Assembly: GCA_002412775.1 (NCBI GenBank)
Contig: DHVT01000011.1
Span: 1-64,000 of the forward strand
Source of the DNA: Firmicutes bacterium UBA5201
Lineage (GTDB): Bacteria > Bacillota > Clostridia > Peptostreptococcales > Acidaminobacteraceae
DNA length: 64,000 nucleotides
Reading direction: 5' to 3'
Position numbers and translations under genes: made by a program. Positions 61,087 through 64,000 of this stretch are shown here, in pieces. Every line of letters starts with the position of its first letter. The stretch's first letter is position 1. The notes below the pieces were generated by a model. The model was not told the DNA's origin. It ran no database searches and saw only the letters and a program-made list of their open reading frames with translations.

Positions 61087-61178
61087 AAATGGGGACAGGT
61101 CCAAATTGGTGTTGAATGGGGACGGGTCTGAATTGGTATCTAGCAAAGCTAGGTACCAATTTGGACCTGTCCCCATTT
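61087..61178. repeat. GGGGACAGGTCC-type palindromic repeat, copy D (compound)
   Basis: Same architecture as copy B: a direct head GGGGACAGGTCCAAATTGGT (61091-61110), a second head GGGGACGGGTCTGAATTGGT (61118-61137) and an inverted third head ending 61174. Inner stem CTAGC/GCTAG with loop AAA. It follows orr with no other terminator, so it may end the ornithine transcript. Confidence 0.85.
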
Positions 61179-61237
61179 AATTGAGTTTATAAATACGCTG
61201 AAGGGTATAATATCAAAAACACCATAAGGAGGTTCAT

Positions 61238-62407
61238 TTGAAAACGATCCTATTTGTAGATGATGAAGTCAACATACTGAATGCCCTCAAGAGGCTTTTC
61301 AGAAACCTTGAATTTGATTGCTATTATGCACAAAACATAAAAGAGGCGGTTACGGTATTGTTTGAGATCGACCGGATCGATATGATCATCACGGACATCA
61401 AAATGCCCGAGTTTGATGGGCTCAGGGTGCTGAAACTGTTCAAACAAGCTTCTCCTGATACTATTCGAGTAGCACTTAGCGGGTATGCCTCAACCAGAAG
61501 CATCACCGAAGCGGTCAGTAAGAATCTCGCCAAACAGTATTTTTACAAACCTTGGAAAAACGAAGAGCTGATCGAATACATCAGAAAGATGTTTTTGCTC
61601 GAGGAAAAGCTGAAAAATGTGAACCTCTTCGAGGTCGTGCATAAATTCGAAAAGATCAAAACCATTCCACGTCTTTTCAGTGAAGTCTCCATGGCCATCC
61701 AAAAGGATGACAGCATCGAGGAGATATCCGAAATGATAGAAAAGGACCCAGCTATTGCTGCAAATATCCTCAGAATTGCCAATTCCGCCTTCTATGCGGC
61801 CAGAACCGGAAACTTACAGCAAGCCATCATGTATATCGGGCTCAACAATCTCAAACAGATCATATTGACCTATGAAATATCGAATTTCAAAATCAAGTAT
61901 TTTGAAAAGAGCGCCTCCATTTGGTCACATTCGACACAGACCAATAAAGTCTTTCAGGAAATATATGAAAAACATTTCAATAAGAAGATTCCGTCTGTGA
62001 TCGGCACGGCTGGCCTGATGCACGACATTGGTAAAATAATCATGCTGCAAATCTTCGGAATGTCCTATTTCGACAAGGTTTTGCAGAGCAAAGACAATAC
62101 AGATGCGCTTTTGGCCCATGAAATTGAGCACTATGAAATCGATCATAGCACCTTGGGTGGTTATTTCTTGAATTGGTGGGCATTCCCGCTCGATATCATT
62201 GAGATGACCATGTATCATCATGACCCCGGAAATCCGGACATCATCAACAAGGAACTTGTGGCTCTGATGTGTATAGCCTCACAGATAGAAAGTGGAGATT
62301 GTGCGCTCAGACTTGAAAGTTATAAGACAGCCCAAAAAATACTTGGTATAGAAGATGATTATTTTGATACAATAGAAAAGAAGTATGAATTGGAACGCTC
62401 CCAATAG
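61238..62407 (+). CDS. REC-HDOD response regulator
   Basis: 389 residues. A receiver domain (1-120; VDDE, phospho-Asp in ITDIKMPEFDG, Lys in YKPW) is joined to an HDOD domain (about 135-330; RLFSEVSMAIQKDDSIEEIS, IANSAFY, GLMHDIGKI). Receiver type is RpfG/RcpC-like, as is the following gene. HDOD proteins act in signalling without known catalysis. Start TTG 61238 follows a perfect AAGGAGG. A possible promoter is TTGAGT (61181) with TATAAT (61206), spacer 19. Probably cotranscribed with the gene 14 bases downstream. Confidence 0.88.
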   Translation: MKTILFVDDEVNILNALKRLFRNLEFDCYYAQNIKEAVTVLFEIDRIDMIITDIKMPEFDGLRVLKLFKQASPDTIRVALSGYASTRSITEAVSKNLAKQYFYKPWKNEELIEYIRKMFLLEEKLKNVNLFEVVHKFEKIKTIPRLFSEVSMAIQKDDSIEEISEMIEKDPAIAANILRIANSAFYAARTGNLQQAIMYIGLNNLKQIILTYEISNFKIKYFEKSASIWSHSTQTNKVFQEIYEKHFNKKIPSVIGTAGLMHDIGKIIMLQIFGMSYFDKVLQSKDNTDALLAHEIEHYEIDHSTLGGYFLNWWAFPLDIIEMTMYHHDPGNPDIINKELVALMCIASQIESGDCALRLESYKTAQKILGIEDDYFDTIEKKYELERSQ

Positions 62408-62421
62408 TCGGAAGGTGAATT

Positions 62422-63492
62422 ATGATGGATTATGAGAAGTATACCGTATTGATAGTGGATGATGAGATGAATATACTCAAAGCGCTGAAGCGCGATCTGA
62501 GAAACGAACCTTACAAGATGCGATTTGCAAGCTCTGGAGCCGATGCGTTGCAGATGTTTGCTGAAGAGGGCGAAATCAGTGTCATTATGACCGACATGAG
62601 AATGCCAGGTATGACAGGTCTTGATTTGCTCGACAAAGTCAACGAGATCAGCCCGGACACCGTCAAGATGGTGCTGACAGGTTATACTCAAATGCCTCAA
62701 ATTATAGCGACAATCAACAAAGTCGATATCCACAAATTTCTGACTAAACCTTGGGACATAGAAAATGAGATCAAGGTCTACATCAGGGAAGCGATAGAAA
62801 TATATGAAGAGCGAAAAATCATGGGGGATAGTTTCAGGTCCCAAGAACAAAAAAACAAGATATTCAACAAGATGCTGGTGGAAAGCTATGAAAAATCAAA
62901 TTACATGTCCCATCTCTATGAAGAATTGATCAAGGCTCACAACTACCACAATTTGTTGACTATGCAAGAGCTCAACGGACTTCAGAACAATGAAATGTTT
63001 GAAGAGATGAAGAAAAAGACGCTGGAGCAAATCAAAAATAGGGTCTATTATCTGAACCGGATTTTCGATTTCGGAAAGCAGGTGTTCAAAGCGTTTGATA
63101 TCTATGATATCAAACATGCCCTTCAGAAAAGGCTGGGTGAGATCGGCTGTGACGATGTGATGGTGGAAGTGGAGAAATCCACTGAGAAAATCATGCTCAT
63201 GGACAATTTCAAACTCTTGACCAATGTATTCACGGATATGCTGGATTGGATCATATCCAAAGAATCGAAACCGGTCAAGATATTAATCAAACAACATCTC
63301 AACAAGAACATAGTGGTCATGATGTTCGAGGTGGACTGCGAGATCACACAATCGTTCAAAAGCACAGTTGAAACCCAGGGCAAATTCGTCCAACAAGTGG
63401 TTCAAAGTGTCGGTGGCAAGGTTAAATTTTATGACGATGAAAATCAATTCACAGTCAAGATGCTGTTTCCGGTGAAAGTTAAGTCAGATTGA
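62422..63492 (+). CDS. Receiver protein with kinase-like, ATP-site-less C-terminus
   Basis: 356 residues. Receiver (1-130) with VDDEMN, phospho-Asp in MTDMRMPGMTG, and TKPWD; close in sequence to the receiver of the preceding gene. A coiled coil (about 135-215) follows. The last ~130 residues have the outline of a HATPase (DNFKLLTNVFTDMLDWI where an N-box would be; late VKMLFPV strand) but lack DxGxG and G-rich lid motifs. So it looks like a non-catalytic dimerisation or docking module. ATG 62422 follows GGAAGGTG. Confidence 0.75.
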   Translation: MMDYEKYTVLIVDDEMNILKALKRDLRNEPYKMRFASSGADALQMFAEEGEISVIMTDMRMPGMTGLDLLDKVNEISPDTVKMVLTGYTQMPQIIATINKVDIHKFLTKPWDIENEIKVYIREAIEIYEERKIMGDSFRSQEQKNKIFNKMLVESYEKSNYMSHLYEELIKAHNYHNLLTMQELNGLQNNEMFEEMKKKTLEQIKNRVYYLNRIFDFGKQVFKAFDIYDIKHALQKRLGEIGCDDVMVEVEKSTEKIMLMDNFKLLTNVFTDMLDWIISKESKPVKILIKQHLNKNIVVMMFEVDCEITQSFKSTVETQGKFVQQVVQSVGGKVKFYDDENQFTVKMLFPVKVKSD

Positions 63493-63498
63493 CAATGA

Positions 63499-63571
63499 AA
63501 AACAAATGGGGACAGGTCCAAATTGGTACCTAGCAAAGCTAGTACCAATTTGGACCTGTCCCCATTTGTTT
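63499..63571. repeat. GGGGACAGGTCC-type palindromic repeat, copy E (near-perfect palindrome)
   Basis: AAACAAAT-GGGGACAGGTCC-AAATTGGTAC-CTAGC, loop AAA, then the full complement with one base missing. Arms of more than 30 bases. It separates two convergent genes. Confidence 0.85.
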
Positions 63572-63578
63572 ATTTGTT

Positions 63579-64000
63579 TTATTCCGCTTTCCAAGCCTCA
63601 AAGCCTTCCATGACCTTGTCAAAAGTTTTCTGTGATATTTCTGGAAGTGTTCCTCCAAATGCCTCTCTCGCAGCCTCGAAACCTTCTTTGAAAGCATTGA
63701 TCAAGGTGTCTATTTTGGATTTGTCGCCTCCTGAAATCGTTTTGGCGAATTCAAGGATGCGTTCTGATGTTTGGTTAACGCCCCAATAGCCGTCTTCGGA
63801 GATGGCTTCCTGTGCGCTTTGTTTGGTTTCAGCATCGACTGTTATAGTGACTTCCTCACCATTTGCCAGTGCTTTAAGTATTTCGTTGACCTTTCCGCCC
63901 TGTTTTTCAATCATGGATCTGACCATGACTCTGAACGATTCGGTATTCTTGTGGAAGTCCTGTTTGATCTGTGCGAGTTTTTTACCGTCGATTTTATATG
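63579..64000 (-). CDS. Conserved hypothetical protein, C-terminal part (start beyond window)
   Basis: The open frame runs off the right edge of the window (reading YKIDGKKLAQIKQDFHKNTE before the first internal Met), so the Met at 63926 is not the start. The visible 140 residues are helical and charged. The end, YWGVNQTSERILEFAKTISGGDKS then TFDKVMEGFEAWKAE, resembles a family of uncharacterised clostridial proteins. I cannot assign a function. Confidence 0.75.
   Translation of the reverse strand, partial: YKIDGKKLAQIKQDFHKNTESFRVMVRSMIEKQGGKVNEILKALANGEEVTITVDAETKQSAQEAISEDGYWGVNQTSERILEFAKTISGGDKSKIDTLINAFKEGFEAAREAFGGTLPEISQKTFDKVMEGFEAWKAE

Noticed and set aside
63579..63926. Complete small gene starting at Met 63926
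   Set aside because: The frame stays open to the window edge with protein-like sequence, so the gene is truncated by the window and not short.

Overview
The window looks like chromosome from an anaerobic Gram-positive bacterium of the class Clostridia. The evidence is a SCIFF peptide with its radical-SAM maturase (a Clostridia hallmark), a complete ornithine-fermentation (Stickland-type) operon, Gram-positive Shine-Dalgarno sites before nearly every gene, TTG/GTG starts, and SpoIID, HemZ and NifS-ThiI orthologues. An amino-acid-fermenting relative of Fusibacter/Acidaminobacter is my best guess. The sequence alone does not fix the genus. Base composition is intermediate and fairly even, except for an AT-rich disrupted lipoprotein gene at 6459-8596.

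Layout. 1-444 is the right part of a TnpB (IS200/IS605-type) element. 518-3630 holds a YprB-like nuclease, two Gate-domain membrane proteins and an HD-GYP protein. 3760-6124 is a cysteine desulfurase-ThiI sulfur-transfer pair. 6125-8868 is an accessory island: an AT-rich lipoprotein gene split by an apparently intact TnpB element, bounded by palindromes that overlap the C-termini of thiI and of a large class A penicillin-binding protein (8869-12243, minus). 12413-16990 carries hflX, a YigZ protein, a CoA-binding protein, nadE, a YebC factor and a glutathione peroxidase. 17296-21061 carries a FliB-type methylase, a DJ-1 protein translationally coupled to a REC-histidine kinase, and plsC. 21058-26063 is a methylthioadenosine salvage operon (deaminase, isomerase, phosphorylase, class II aldolase, PLP trans-sulfuration enzyme). 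26083-30279 is a heterodimeric ABC exporter behind a promoter, a palindromic operator, a 41-codon leader peptide and two tandem terminators. 30366-44321 is housekeeping: pspC, ruvAB, spoIID-like, queA, tgt, yajC, scfA-scfB, a gamma-carbonic-anhydrase-like gene, secDF, a LapA-domain gene, recJ and apt. 44432-51442 continues with rel, dtd, an MBL hydrolase, hemZ, aspS and an RseC-like gene. 51459-61077 is the ornithine module: a sigma-54 activator, three palindromic upstream sites, a -24/-12 promoter, then ord-ortA-ortB-oraS-oraE-mutL-like-orr. 61238-63492 encodes two related response regulators. 63579-64000 is the end of an unknown minus-strand gene.

How parts work together. Orr, OraSE, Ord and OrtAB convert L-ornithine to D-ornithine, 2,4-diaminopentanoate, 2-amino-4-oxopentanoate and finally alanine plus acetyl-CoA. 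The MutL-like ATPase probably services the B12 mutase. The MTA operon appears to run through methylthioinosine and end in an aldolase, resembling an oxygen-independent DHAP-type shunt. The exporter leader can be folded into a two-step attenuator.

A dispersed palindromic repeat with a GGGGACAGGTCC head occurs at five intergenic places (518, 16345, 17074, 61087, 63499). I see no tRNA, rRNA or CRISPR array.
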